A DNA stretch of 64,000 nt from Devosia subaequoris (GTDB lineage Bacteria; Pseudomonadota; Alphaproteobacteria; Rhizobiales; Devosiaceae), in assembly GCF_014197055.1 (NCBI RefSeq), contig NZ_JACIEW010000003.1:310001-374000 (forward strand), in the 5' to 3' direction. A model generated the notes under the pieces. The model was not told where the DNA came from and made no database searches. It saw only the letters and a list, made by a program, of their open reading frames with translations. The position numbers were made by a program, and so were the translations under genes. Below, in pieces: positions 17,360-25,494 of the stretch. Numbering within the stretch: position 1 is the stretch's first letter; every line of letters starts with the position of its first letter.

Positions 17360-18412
17360 TCAGGCCTCGATCCGTGCGCCGGTTGACTGGTCGAAGATGT
17401 GGCAGGCCGACGCCGGAATTGCGATCCGCGCCAACTCGCCGATTTCGGCGCGATAGTCCTTGCCGACCTTGATCGAAACCAGCTCTCCGGCCACCCGCAT
17501 CGAGAGCATGGTGGCCTCCCCGAGCAGTTCAACCGTATAGATTGGCGCCTCGATCTGGCCATTGGCCTCGGCCAGGTTGGCATCCTCCGCCCGGAAGCCC
17601 AGCGTGACCGCCCCGCTGGCGCGATGCGGGAGGCCCTCGATGCGGATACCGTCGCTGGTGAAAACGCCGTCCGCGATCATACCATTGACCAGGTTCATTG
17701 CCGGCGAACCGATAAAGCTTGCCACGAACGTATTGGCAGGCTGGTCGTAAATTTCCATCGGCGTACCGACCTGCTGCACTACGCCCTTGTTCATCACCAC
17801 TACACGGTCAGCCAGCGTCATGGCCTCGATCTGGTCGTGGGTCACGTAAACCGTGGTGCGCTTGAGCGTGTGGTGCAGGTTCTTGATCTGGGCGCGCGTC
17901 GAGACACGTAGCTTGGCATCGAGGTTGGAGAGCGGCTCATCCATCAGGAAGGCGTTGGGCTCGCGCACGATGGCACGGGCGAGCGCCACGCGCTGCCGCT
18001 GCCCGCCGGACAGCGCCGCCGGGCGACGCTCGAGGAAGTCGTCCAGTTCCACCATTTTGGACGCGGCCATGACGCGTTCATGGTGTTGCTCCTTGGGCAC
18101 TTTGCGCACCTTCAGGGGGAAGCGGATATTCTCGTAGACCGTCATGTTCGGATAGAGCCCATAGCTCTGGAACACCATCGAGATATCGCGATCCTTGGGC
18201 TCGAGCTTGTTGACCATTTGGTCCCCAATCCAGACTTCACCCTCAGTGATCTCCTCAAGTCCCGCGATCATCCGCATGGTCGTGGTCTTGCCACAGCCCG
18301 AAGGCCCCAGCAAAACCAGAAACTCCTGGTCAGCGATATCGAGATTGAAGTTGTCGACGCCGACGAACTTGCCCCAGCGCTTGGAAACGTTCTTGAGACG
18401 GATCTGGGCCAT
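17360..18412 (-). CDS. CUT1 sugar-type ABC transporter ATPase
   Basis: A 350-residue MalK/UgpC-type ATPase. Walker A is GPSGCGKTTTMR, the signature is LSGGQRQRVALARA, and Walker B is AFLMDEPLSNLD; a C-terminal TOBE/OB regulatory region spans about residues 235-345. Fourth gene of an operon (binding protein, two permeases, ATPase, amidase). The substrate is unknown and is presumably the inducer or precursor of the LacI-controlled pathway. Confidence 0.9.
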   Translation of the reverse strand: MAQIRLKNVSKRWGKFVGVDNFNLDIADQEFLVLLGPSGCGKTTTMRMIAGLEEITEGEVWIGDQMVNKLEPKDRDISMVFQSYGLYPNMTVYENIRFPLKVRKVPKEQHHERVMAASKMVELDDFLERRPAALSGGQRQRVALARAIVREPNAFLMDEPLSNLDAKLRVSTRAQIKNLHHTLKRTTVYVTHDQIEAMTLADRVVVMNKGVVQQVGTPMEIYDQPANTFVASFIGSPAMNLVNGMIADGVFTSDGIRIEGLPHRASGAVTLGFRAEDANLAEANGQIEAPIYTVELLGEATMLSMRVAGELVSIKVGKDYRAEIGELARIAIPASACHIFDQSTGARIEA

Positions 18413-18417
18413 GATTT

Positions 18418-19302
18418 TTATCCCTTGACGGCGCCGGCCGTGAGGCCCGAGACGATCTGGCGTTGGAAGAAGAGGACGAGAATAAACAGCGGCACGGTGG
18501 CCGACACAACGGCAGCAACTGCGAACATCACATTGCCGGTTTCCTGGATCGATCCCAGGAAGCTGGAGATTTTGGGCACCATGGTCTGGTTATCGGCGCT
18601 CAGCAGCATTGCGGTGACCGCAAAGTCATTATAGCCGAGCAGGAAGCTGAACAGCCCGGTCGTCACCACGCCCGGCCACATAACCGGCATGATAACGAGA
18701 CGGAAGGCCTGGAAGCGGGTGCATCCATCCACCATTGCACTTTCGTCCAGGTCTTTTGGGATCGAAAGGAAAAAGGAGTGCAGCATCCAGAGCGTGAAGG
18801 GCTGGTTGATAGCCACAAGCACGATAATCGAGGTGGGCAGCACGCCCCAGATATTGAGCTGGAAGAAGGGAAGCAGATAGCCCGAGACTAGGGTGATATG
18901 AGGCATGGCCCGGAAAACCAGAGCAGCGATCAGGATCCAGAACGCGTAGTTCCTGCCCGAGCGGGCCAGCGCATAACCGCCCAGCGTGCCAAGGGTGAGC
19001 GAAATCGTGGTCACACAGATCGTGACAATGATCGTGTTGAACGCCGCCTTCCAGAAATCCCGGGTGATCCAGGCCCCATAATAGCCGTCCCCCGTAAAGG
19101 CCGCACCGGTCTCCCGGATTGTCGCGGTGCCGAAAATGGCATTCCACCAGCTCTCGCGAGAGAAGAAGTCAGCCTCCACCTTGAACGAGCCCCAAACCGT
19201 CCACAAGAACGGCACGGCCGCCAGGATCAACCAGAGGATGATGAAGCCGTAGATGAAGGTATTGAGCAGAACCGGGCGCTTGTGGGCCATAGCTTCGGAC
19301 AT
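18418..19302 (-). CDS. CUT1 ABC transporter permease (MalG type)
   Basis: A 294-residue inner-membrane permease with about six hydrophobic segments and the EAA loop (DESAMVDGCTRFQAFRLVIMP). The stop codon of the partner permease is only 2 nt upstream; a GTG at 19308 overlapping that stop is an alternative start. Paired with the longer permease at 19305. Confidence 0.88.
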   Translation of the reverse strand: MSEAMAHKRPVLLNTFIYGFIILWLILAAVPFLWTVWGSFKVEADFFSRESWWNAIFGTATIRETGAAFTGDGYYGAWITRDFWKAAFNTIIVTICVTTISLTLGTLGGYALARSGRNYAFWILIAALVFRAMPHITLVSGYLLPFFQLNIWGVLPTSIIVLVAINQPFTLWMLHSFFLSIPKDLDESAMVDGCTRFQAFRLVIMPVMWPGVVTTGLFSFLLGYNDFAVTAMLLSADNQTMVPKISSFLGSIQETGNVMFAVAAVVSATVPLFILVLFFQRQIVSGLTAGAVKG

Positions 19303-19304
19303 GA

Positions 19305-20336
19305 TCACACCGCCTTGTGTTTGAACTCACGCCAGGTGCGCACCAGCACCGGCGAGAGCAGGATGACGACGCCCAGAATGGTCAGTACGGACGTTGCGCC
19401 AGCGGACCCGAATTGCTGAGAATCGCCCGTAAGGTCGTTGTAGATCAGCCAGCTCAACGAGGTCGCATTGGCCTCTGCCGAAAAACCGACAATCGGCTCG
19501 AAGACGCGGAAATTATCCATCAACTGCACCAGCGCCACGAAGGTCGCGAGCGGGGCTAGATGCGGAATGATGACATAGCGAATGCGCTCCCAGCGCGAGG
19601 CGCCGTCGATCATCGCCGATTCCAGCGTATCGCCGGGCACGGTCTGCAGGCCTGCGTAGAAAACCACGAATGAAAACGGCGCGTTGGTCCAGACCCCATA
19701 GGTCAGCAACGCTCCCCAGGTCAGCGCGGGAGAAGCCCGCAGCGACAGGGTCGGATCATTGAAGATGTGTTGGATGGTGGCGCCCAGAATGCCATTGGGA
19801 CTGAGCATCCAGTAAAGGATCAGCGAGCCGATCAGCGGCGTGATGATCATGGGCAGCAGCGAAAAGAAGATAATTGGGCCCTTGGTGACCTTGGGCAGGG
19901 CATTGACTGCCAGCGCAATGGTGAAGCCCAGGGCCATGGCGAGCGGCGTGACGAAGAAGCAATAGACCAGGGTAAAGATCAGCGCCTTGTAGAAAGGCAG
20001 ATTGAGGATCTGCCCCCATTTTTCGCCGAAGCTGCGTTCGCTGGAGAGGATGACACCCAGTTCGGTCGTCGCCAGGTGGGCGCGATTGACATAGGTGCCC
20101 AGGCCATTGAAGCGCCCCAACGGCTGCTCGTCTCGCAATGCCGCGGTTGCCGCCGAGTCCACCCGCAACTCGGTTGAACAGCCACCAAAGGGCTGGCAGT
20201 TCTCGACTTCGACCAGAATCTGCTCATGGCTCACATAGAGCGATTGCACCACCACCGACACGATGGGCAACGCGATAAATAGCACCATGGCGATCAACGA
20301 TGGCAGGATGAAAGCAAAGAATGTCTTGTTCGGCAT
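19305..20336 (-). CDS. CUT1 ABC transporter permease (MalF type)
   Basis: A 343-residue inner-membrane permease. A large non-membrane insertion (about residues 40-120) follows the first hydrophobic segment, and the EAA loop is ESAMIDGASRWERIRYVIIP. The ATG at 20336 follows AGGAGGCAGGCA. A 173-bp gap with a strong hairpin separates it from the binding-protein gene upstream. Confidence 0.88.
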   Translation of the reverse strand: MPNKTFFAFILPSLIAMVLFIALPIVSVVVQSLYVSHEQILVEVENCQPFGGCSTELRVDSAATAALRDEQPLGRFNGLGTYVNRAHLATTELGVILSSERSFGEKWGQILNLPFYKALIFTLVYCFFVTPLAMALGFTIALAVNALPKVTKGPIIFFSLLPMIITPLIGSLILYWMLSPNGILGATIQHIFNDPTLSLRASPALTWGALLTYGVWTNAPFSFVVFYAGLQTVPGDTLESAMIDGASRWERIRYVIIPHLAPLATFVALVQLMDNFRVFEPIVGFSAEANATSLSWLIYNDLTGDSQQFGSAGATSVLTILGVVILLSPVLVRTWREFKHKAV

Positions 20337-20458
20337 TGCCTGCCTCCTCAGAGCGCCCCGCCTGTCGGCAAAGAGAATGGATCGACCCCGCACGAGGCGC
20401 AAAGCCGAATTTTCGGTTCTGCGGATCTCACCGCCGCTCGGACGCTATCGACCCAGTT

Positions 20459-20488
20459 GCCTCCCCCCGCTCACGGGGGGGGGGAGGC
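20459..20488 (-). terminator. G/C hairpin after binding-protein gene
   Basis: Ten-pair perfect stem GCCTCCCCCC / GGGGGGAGGC with a loop that extends a run of ten G. No T tract. It lies between the binding-protein stop and the first permease start. Confidence 0.6.
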
Positions 20489-20509
20489 ACAGCTTATCCA
20501 GGGGAGGAC

Positions 20510-21748
20510 TTACTGGAGGAAACCGGCCTCACGGGCGGCGGTCTCATAGGCAGCCTTGACGTCGGCAAGGGCCTGATCGGCATCTTCCGAACCCGCCACG
20601 AACTCGGCCAGTTCGGTCGAGAGCGCGGTGTGCAGCAGACCCATATAGGGTTGCATCGGATAAGCGCGGGCACCAGCATTGGCATTGGCGATCACGCCGA
20701 CCGCCGCCGGGCCGGGCTCATAGCCAGCGATCAACCAGGTCGCGATATCCTTGTTGGCCTCCATCATGTCCGGGCTGATGCCATGCACCATGGCGCGGAA
20801 GGACGCTTCGGCATCTTCATCGGAAATGTTCTTGGCGATAGTGAAGCCATCCCACCACAGAGCCGCCGCCGGGATTGATCCGCCGCCGATTGTCGGAGCG
20901 GCGGCCAGCACCGTGTTCTCGACAACCCCGTCGACAGCACCTTCGTCATCGAGAATGGCGCCGCCCAGCGATCCCCATTCATTCATGATGGCGACGTTGC
21001 CCGCTTCGTATTCTTTCTGGATTTCGGTAGCGTCATAGGTGAGATAGTCCGGGTCCATGAACGCCGTCATCTCGCGCATGACGCGCAGCACTTCCAGACC
21101 ATTCTCATTGTCGATGGTCAGTTCCGCACTGCCTGGCGCAAAGAATTCACCACCCGTCCCAAGATAGGAATTGACGAATTCGGCAGCCAGGTCCCAGCCG
21201 GGCTTGACCGAGGCTGCAAGCGGATATTCCATCAGACCCGCTTCCTTGATGGCCGCGGCGGCAGCCAGCACTTCGTCATAGCTGGTCGGCGGTTCTACGC
21301 CGGCTTCCTCCAGAATATCCTTGCGATAGAACATGTGCTGACCATTGCCCATAAAGGCGATTGCCATGATCTTGCCGTCGATCTTGACCAACTGGCTGGG
21401 TTGCAGGTTCTGGCCATATTCGGCCACCAGATCGTCAAGGGGGCGGATCAGGCCTTCATTGAGCAGCGGCACGATGGAATTGTTGGCGACCACGGCCACC
21501 GAGTATTCGGCGGGATTGATCGTCAGCGCCGGCACCTGAATTTCCTTGTGCTCGGCAGTCGCATTAGCCGTCACGGTCACTGCATCGGACGCGCATTCCT
21601 GCGCCGTCGCATTGATGGTCCGCAGCGCTTCGAAATCATTGCTCAGAATGCGCACAGATCCGGCCTCAACACCGCAATCGGCGAAGGCACTGCCCGCTCC
21701 CAGGGCCAAGGCAGCCGCCGAGACGGCGAGCATAACAATGGGCTTCAT
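20510..21748 (-). CDS. CUT1 ABC transporter solute-binding protein
   Basis: A 412-residue extracellular family 1 binding protein. A signal peptide (MKPIVMLAVSAAALALGAGS, cleavage near AFA-DC) is followed by a two-lobed sugar-binding fold. The ATG at 21748 follows AGGAGAACTAAT. Two LacI-type operators lie 89-128 bp upstream, so this promoter is the most heavily operator-loaded in the block. Substrate class is probably a saccharide, polyol or glycoside; I cannot be more specific. Confidence 0.9.
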   Translation of the reverse strand: MKPIVMLAVSAAALALGAGSAFADCGVEAGSVRILSNDFEALRTINATAQECASDAVTVTANATAEHKEIQVPALTINPAEYSVAVVANNSIVPLLNEGLIRPLDDLVAEYGQNLQPSQLVKIDGKIMAIAFMGNGQHMFYRKDILEEAGVEPPTSYDEVLAAAAAIKEAGLMEYPLAASVKPGWDLAAEFVNSYLGTGGEFFAPGSAELTIDNENGLEVLRVMREMTAFMDPDYLTYDATEIQKEYEAGNVAIMNEWGSLGGAILDDEGAVDGVVENTVLAAAPTIGGGSIPAAALWWDGFTIAKNISDEDAEASFRAMVHGISPDMMEANKDIATWLIAGYEPGPAAVGVIANANAGARAYPMQPYMGLLHTALSTELAEFVAGSEDADQALADVKAAYETAAREAGFLQ

Positions 21749-21836
21749 ATTAGTTCTCCTGACTTTGGGCGCTTCCGCACCCACCCTCTGGGCAGCACCG
21801 CTGGCGGCACCACGCTCAATGTGACGTTCCAACCCT

Positions 21837-21852
21837 CCGCATACGTATGCAG
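21837..21852. promoter_or_regulatory. LacI-family operator, copy 4
   Basis: CCGCATACGTATGCAG; twelve central bases GCATACGTATGC are perfectly palindromic. Lies 24 bp from copy 5, centre to centre. Confidence 0.65.
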
Positions 21853-21860
21853 CTAATGTT

Positions 21861-21876
21861 TTGCATTCGTATGCAA
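21861..21876. promoter_or_regulatory. LacI-family operator, copy 5
   Basis: TTGCATTCGTATGCAA, identical to the copy before the bicupin gene. Confidence 0.75.
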
Positions 21877-22047
21877 AACACAACTAAGCACATCATTTCG
21901 ACCGACGCAACGGTTTCCGTGGCGCGCGATTTCTTCCTGCGGGTGACTTCGCCTTGGCCGCATGATGTCCATGATGCGGCGGAACAGGGGGATCAGAGCG
22001 GTGGCCAGCCCCTGGGTCGCCAGGACTCAGACGGATCGATAGGCTGT

Positions 22048-22662
22048 TCAACCTTCATGTTTTTCGAGGAACGCCTCGATGCCTAGATTGCGAAAATCCG
22101 GCAATGCCTGGCGCAGCCGTTCGTGATCCCAATCCCACCAGGCCAGCGCGTCGAGCCGGCTGGCGACATCATCACTGAAGCGCTGCCGAATGGTCCGCGC
22201 CGGCACCCCGACCGCGATGGCAAAATCGGCGACATCCTTGGTGACCACGGCATTGGCCCCGACAATGGCACCATTTCCAATTTTAACGCCCGGCATGATC
22301 ACCGCACCATGGCCGATCCAGGTATCGTGCCCGATATGGATGTCATTGCCCGAACGCCACTCAAAGAACGCGGCATCGTCGCTCTCACCTTCGAAATACT
22401 GGGCCGATCGATAGGTGAAATGGTGTAGCGAGGCGCGTTCCATGGGATGCATGGAGGCATAGATACGCACATGCGCCGCGATATTGGAAAATTTGCCAAT
22501 CGTGGAGTAGGCGATTTGGGTACCCCCGACGCAATAGGAATAGTCCCCCATGCTGGAATAGGCGACATGGCAATGCGCGCCAATTTCGGTGTATCTCCCC
22601 AAGGTCGACTGGTTCACCCTCGCCGTCTCATGAACAAGGGGCACTTCGCTCAGCCTTTTCAT
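22048..22662 (-). CDS. Phosphonate-cluster hexapeptide-repeat acetyltransferase
   Basis: A 204-residue left-handed beta-helix protein with hexapeptide repeats (IGHDTWIGHGAVIMPGVKIG, then GAIVGANAVVTKDV), resembling chloramphenicol-acetyltransferase-like enzymes found in phn clusters (phn_thr-fam type). The catalytic-type His is in the loop SMHPMERAS. It starts 11 nt after phnN with GAGGACACAGGAT upstream. It may acetylate aminoalkylphosphonates before breakdown or detoxify them; this role is inferred from gene neighbourhood. Last gene of the leftward phosphonate operon. Confidence 0.82.
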   Translation of the reverse strand: MKRLSEVPLVHETARVNQSTLGRYTEIGAHCHVAYSSMGDYSYCVGGTQIAYSTIGKFSNIAAHVRIYASMHPMERASLHHFTYRSAQYFEGESDDAAFFEWRSGNDIHIGHDTWIGHGAVIMPGVKIGNGAIVGANAVVTKDVADFAIAVGVPARTIRQRFSDDVASRLDALAWWDWDHERLRQALPDFRNLGIEAFLEKHEG

Positions 22663-22673
22663 ATCCTGTGTCC

Positions 22674-23225
22674 TCAGGCCGGCTGCCGGAGCAAATCACG
22701 TAACAGCGAAACGAAGCGCTCCCCCGCCTCGTCCAACACGCCGGAATTGTCGATCTGCACCGTACTGGGCGGCAGCGTGAAACCGGCGCCTCGCTCCATG
22801 CGGCGGCGGATTTCTTCGCTGTCCTCACGCCCGCGCCCCGCCAGACGTCGGGCGATGATGTCCGGTGCGGCCGTCACTTCAACAACCAGAGCCGTCGGGT
22901 AGCGCGCCAGCACGCGCGGCAAGGCCGCTCGCGAGAGATTGGCGATGACCACGCGGCCCGCGGTCAGGTCGTCATCAAGCGTTATCGGCAGCCCGTATCG
23001 CAGGCCATGCGCCTCCCAGCTCAACGCAAATTCGCCCCGCCGCTCGGCGGCCGCAAACGCATCGGGCGTCATGCTGTCGTGATCTTCGCTGCCATCATCG
23101 GCAGCACGTGTCACCACGCGGCGCACAACGGCCACCTGATCGGCCAGATAATCGCGGGCGAAATTGATCAGGCTATCCTTGCCGACGCCGCTTGCGCCGA
23201 CAACCGCAACGAAGACCCCGCTCAT
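22674..23225 (-). CDS. phnN: Ribose 1,5-bisphosphate phosphokinase
   Basis: A 183-residue kinase of the guanylate-kinase-like fold, matching E. coli PhnN in length. The P-loop is GASGVGKDS (residues 9-17). PhnN converts ribose 1,5-bisphosphate, formed after C-P lyase and PhnP, to PRPP. The ATG overlaps the stop of the truncated phnM by 4 nt (ATGA), which fixes the start. It appears intact and thus presumably still used, although no phnP is in the window. Confidence 0.9.
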   Translation of the reverse strand: MSGVFVAVVGASGVGKDSLINFARDYLADQVAVVRRVVTRAADDGSEDHDSMTPDAFAAAERRGEFALSWEAHGLRYGLPITLDDDLTAGRVVIANLSRAALPRVLARYPTALVVEVTAAPDIIARRLAGRGREDSEEIRRRMERGAGFTLPPSTVQIDNSGVLDEAGERFVSLLRDLLRQPA

Positions 23226-23602
23226 GACACCCGCCTGCCCTGACGCCACATCGTACGCACGATCGGCACGCCGTCGAGCCGATGCTGCATCAGGTCCACC
23301 CGCTTGCCCAGCGCAATTTCGCCGCGATCAGCAGGACCCACCGCCTCGGCCGGGCGCCGCGTCACAAGTCCTTTCGCATCAGGCACACTTTTACCCTCCA
23401 CTGTATCGACCAGACAGCATGCCGATTGCAGCATAGCGAACGGAATATAGTCGGACGAGACAATATCGAGCAGTCCTGCTGTGGCCAGCGCCCGCCGCGG
23501 TGATGACGCACCGGCCATCTCGACGCCCCCCTCCATCACCTGATCAGCCCGCACGATACGGGCATTGGTCAGAATGGTCTGGTCAAGTCTGATGGCAGGC
23601 AT
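23222..23602 (-). pseudogene. phnM: Internally deleted phnM remnant
   Basis: A 126-codon open frame whose first 20 or so residues (TNARIVRADQVMEGGV) match the N-terminus of PhnM and whose residues about 26-126 match its C-terminus (ASSPRRALATAGLLDIVSSD, then PAEAVGPADRGEIALGKRVD and TMWRQGRRVS). The central 250 or so residues with the metal-binding amidohydrolase barrel are gone, without breaking the frame. It keeps a good ribosome-binding site (AAGGAGACGACC), a PhnF-type operator upstream and coupling to phnN, so it may survive as a translated leader for phnN. It cannot be an active PhnM. The intact paralog is at 29046. Confidence 0.8.
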
Positions 23603-23664
23603 GGTCGTCTCCTTGGCTCTTCCCCTACTCAGGCTCTGTGACAGACAAACGACAACCGACAATG

Positions 23665-23676
23665 ACATTCGAATGT
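23665..23676. promoter_or_regulatory. PhnF-type operator, leftward promoter
   Basis: ACATTCGAATGT, perfect 12-bp palindrome upstream of the phnM-remnant/phnN/acetyltransferase operon. Confidence 0.75.
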
Positions 23677-23744
23677 GTCGACGTCGCACTGTCGCAGGAA
23701 AGCGCTATCGTCATTTCAATGTCACTTTCGCTCGCTAGACCCAT

Positions 23745-23758
23745 CTCATTCGAATGAG
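23745..23758. promoter_or_regulatory. PhnF-type operator, phnF promoter
   Basis: CTCATTCGAATGAG, perfect 14-bp palindrome ending 8 bp before the phnF start codon, so PhnF probably represses its own operon. Confidence 0.8.
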
Positions 23759-23766
23759 TTGGTGAT

Positions 23767-24522
23767 ATGCGCAGTCAAGGACATTCCTGGGAAGAGACTC
23801 GGGACAGGATCAGCCAAGAGATAACCACCGGGCGGCTGGCGGCAGATTCAAAGCTGCCTTCGGAACCGGAGCTTTGCGTGCTTTACGGCGTCCGCCGCCA
23901 TTCCCTACGCAAGGCCCTGGCGGCCCTGGTAGCGGAAGGCAAGCTGCGGGTCGAGCACGGCCGTGGCACCTTTGTCGAACGCGCACCCCTGCTCAACTAC
24001 GTCATCGGCACGCGCACCCGCTTCCGTGAAAATCTCATGGCGCAGGGTCTGACGGCCTCGGGCGAAACGCTGTCCGAGATGAAGATTCCGGCGAGCGAGC
24101 GAGTCGCCGGGGCGCTCGGAATCGACAAGGACGCACCGGTTTTTGCCCGCTCCTGGCGCGGCTTTGCCAATGATCTGCCGATCAGCATGGGCTGGGCTTA
24201 TCACGACGCGACACGCTTCCCCGACCTGCAGGAGCGTCGCCACCATACGCCTTCGATCACCGAGGTTTATCGCTCCTACGGCATCACCGACTATCACCGC
24301 CAGCGCACGACCGTCTTCACCCGCATCGCCACCGAGCACGAGGCCGGCATGCTCATGTTGCGTCCCGGCCAGTCCGTCCTGGTGGTGCAGAAAATCGACG
24401 CCGATCTCGACCGCAACCCCATCGGTTTCTCTGAAGCCGTGTGGGCCGGCGACCGCGTCCAGTTCACCTTCGAAACCAATCAACCAACCGTCATGTCCAC
24501 CGAGAACGATTCCCATGTTTAG
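23767..24522 (+). CDS. phnF: GntR/HutC-type regulator of phosphonate genes
   Basis: A 251-residue regulator with an N-terminal winged helix (about residues 8-72: ITTGRLAADSKLPSEPELC, then VRRHSLRKALAALVAEG) and a C-terminal UTRA ligand-binding domain (residues about 95-240). It heads phnFGHIJKLM and matches PhnF by domain order and position. Three palindromes centred on ATTCGAAT at the phosphonate promoters are its likely targets. The end overlaps phnG by 8 nt. Confidence 0.9.
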   Translation: MRSQGHSWEETRDRISQEITTGRLAADSKLPSEPELCVLYGVRRHSLRKALAALVAEGKLRVEHGRGTFVERAPLLNYVIGTRTRFRENLMAQGLTASGETLSEMKIPASERVAGALGIDKDAPVFARSWRGFANDLPISMGWAYHDATRFPDLQERRHHTPSITEVYRSYGITDYHRQRTTVFTRIATEHEAGMLMLRPGQSVLVVQKIDADLDRNPIGFSEAVWAGDRVQFTFETNQPTVMSTENDSHV

Positions 24523-24958
24523 CGAAACCCCGGCCGCTGGCCCCGGTCACGGCGAGATGCTCGACATTCTCGCCCGAGCCCGCCCCGATCGCCTCAAGCA
24601 GCACGCTGAAACCCTGCTGTCCGCGATGGGCGAGATCAGTGTCATCGCCAACCGCACCGGCCTGGTCATGGTGCCCATGCGCGACACGGTCAAGTACGTC
24701 GACTTCCACCTCGGCGAAGTGCTGGTGAGCGAAGCCCACATTGCCGACGCCGCCGGACATGTCGGCTATGGCATGGTCACCGGCCGCGACCTGGAGCGAG
24801 CCATGGCCATGGCGGTAATCGACCTCAGCGTCGCCGCACGCGGCCAGGACGATGCCACGACCAGCTTTCTCGAACAGGAACGATCTCATCTCGCCGCCGT
24901 CGACGAAGAACGCATGCGTCAGGTCGAGGCCACCCGCGTTGAAATGGAGACTTTCTGA
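24515..24958 (+). CDS. phnG: C-P lyase core complex subunit PhnG
   Basis: A 147-residue protein matching PhnG in length and in motifs (RTGLVMVPMRDTV, FHLGEVLVSEAHI, GYGMVTGRDLERA). PhnG forms the GHIJ core with PhnH, I and J and, with PhnI, L and M, transfers the phosphonate onto ribose from a nucleotide. The start is the ATG inside the end of phnF; the stop overlaps the phnH start by 1 nt (TGATG). Confidence 0.92.
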   Translation: MFSETPAAGPGHGEMLDILARARPDRLKQHAETLLSAMGEISVIANRTGLVMVPMRDTVKYVDFHLGEVLVSEAHIADAAGHVGYGMVTGRDLERAMAMAVIDLSVAARGQDDATTSFLEQERSHLAAVDEERMRQVEATRVEMETF

Positions 24959-25494
24959 TGCTGACTGTGGCCCTTCCCGATGCCGTGGAACTGCGCTCGA
25001 ACGCCACCTTTGAGGCGCTGATGTGGGCCCTGTCGCGCCCCGGCGATATCCGCACCTTGCCAGAGGCCGGCTTCGACGCCATTGCCGAAACCCTGGTCGA
25101 TCTCGAATGCAGCGCCTATGCCGATACGCCCGCCATGCGTGAGCGCATCGTGGCGAGCGGCGCGCTGCTGGTTGACCGGATCGGCGCCGCCGACCATGTG
25201 TTCCTCACCTCAATCGACAATGCCGGCCAGCAATTGGCCGAGATCAATTGCGGCACCGCGCTTTACCCCGATGACGGCGCGACCATGATCGTTGCCGCCG
25301 CTCACGGCGGGCCGCGCGTTCGCCTGACCGGCCCCGGCATCGAGGACACGACAGAGATTGCCCTAGGCGTGCCCCCCCGTTTCTGGGCCATGCGGGAGAT
25401 GCTCTGTCTTTATCCCGAAGGCTTCGACATTTTCTTCATCGATGGCGACAAGGTCATCGGCCTTCCGCGCTCGACTAAGGTGGAGGTGCTCTAG
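24958..25494 (+). CDS. phnH: C-P lyase core complex subunit PhnH
   Basis: A 178-residue PhnH (E. coli about 194). Recognisable blocks are FEALMWALSRPGDIRTLPE, GPRVRLTGPGIE and GFDIFFIDGDKVIGLPRSTK. PhnH is a structural subunit of the core complex. The stop codon is followed immediately by the phnI ATG. Confidence 0.92.
   Translation: MLTVALPDAVELRSNATFEALMWALSRPGDIRTLPEAGFDAIAETLVDLECSAYADTPAMRERIVASGALLVDRIGAADHVFLTSIDNAGQQLAEINCGTALYPDDGATMIVAAAHGGPRVRLTGPGIEDTTEIALGVPPRFWAMREMLCLYPEGFDIFFIDGDKVIGLPRSTKVEVL

Noticed and set aside
20475..20484. Run of ten G as a phase-variation tract
   Set aside because: It lies in an intercistronic hairpin, outside any coding frame or obvious promoter spacing, so I treat it as part of the hairpin.
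21877..22047. Possible gene end in the spacer before the acetyltransferase
   Set aside because: A reverse-strand stretch translates to a short hydrophobic-basic segment, but I cannot match it to a family and there is no start or coding continuity; treated as non-coding.
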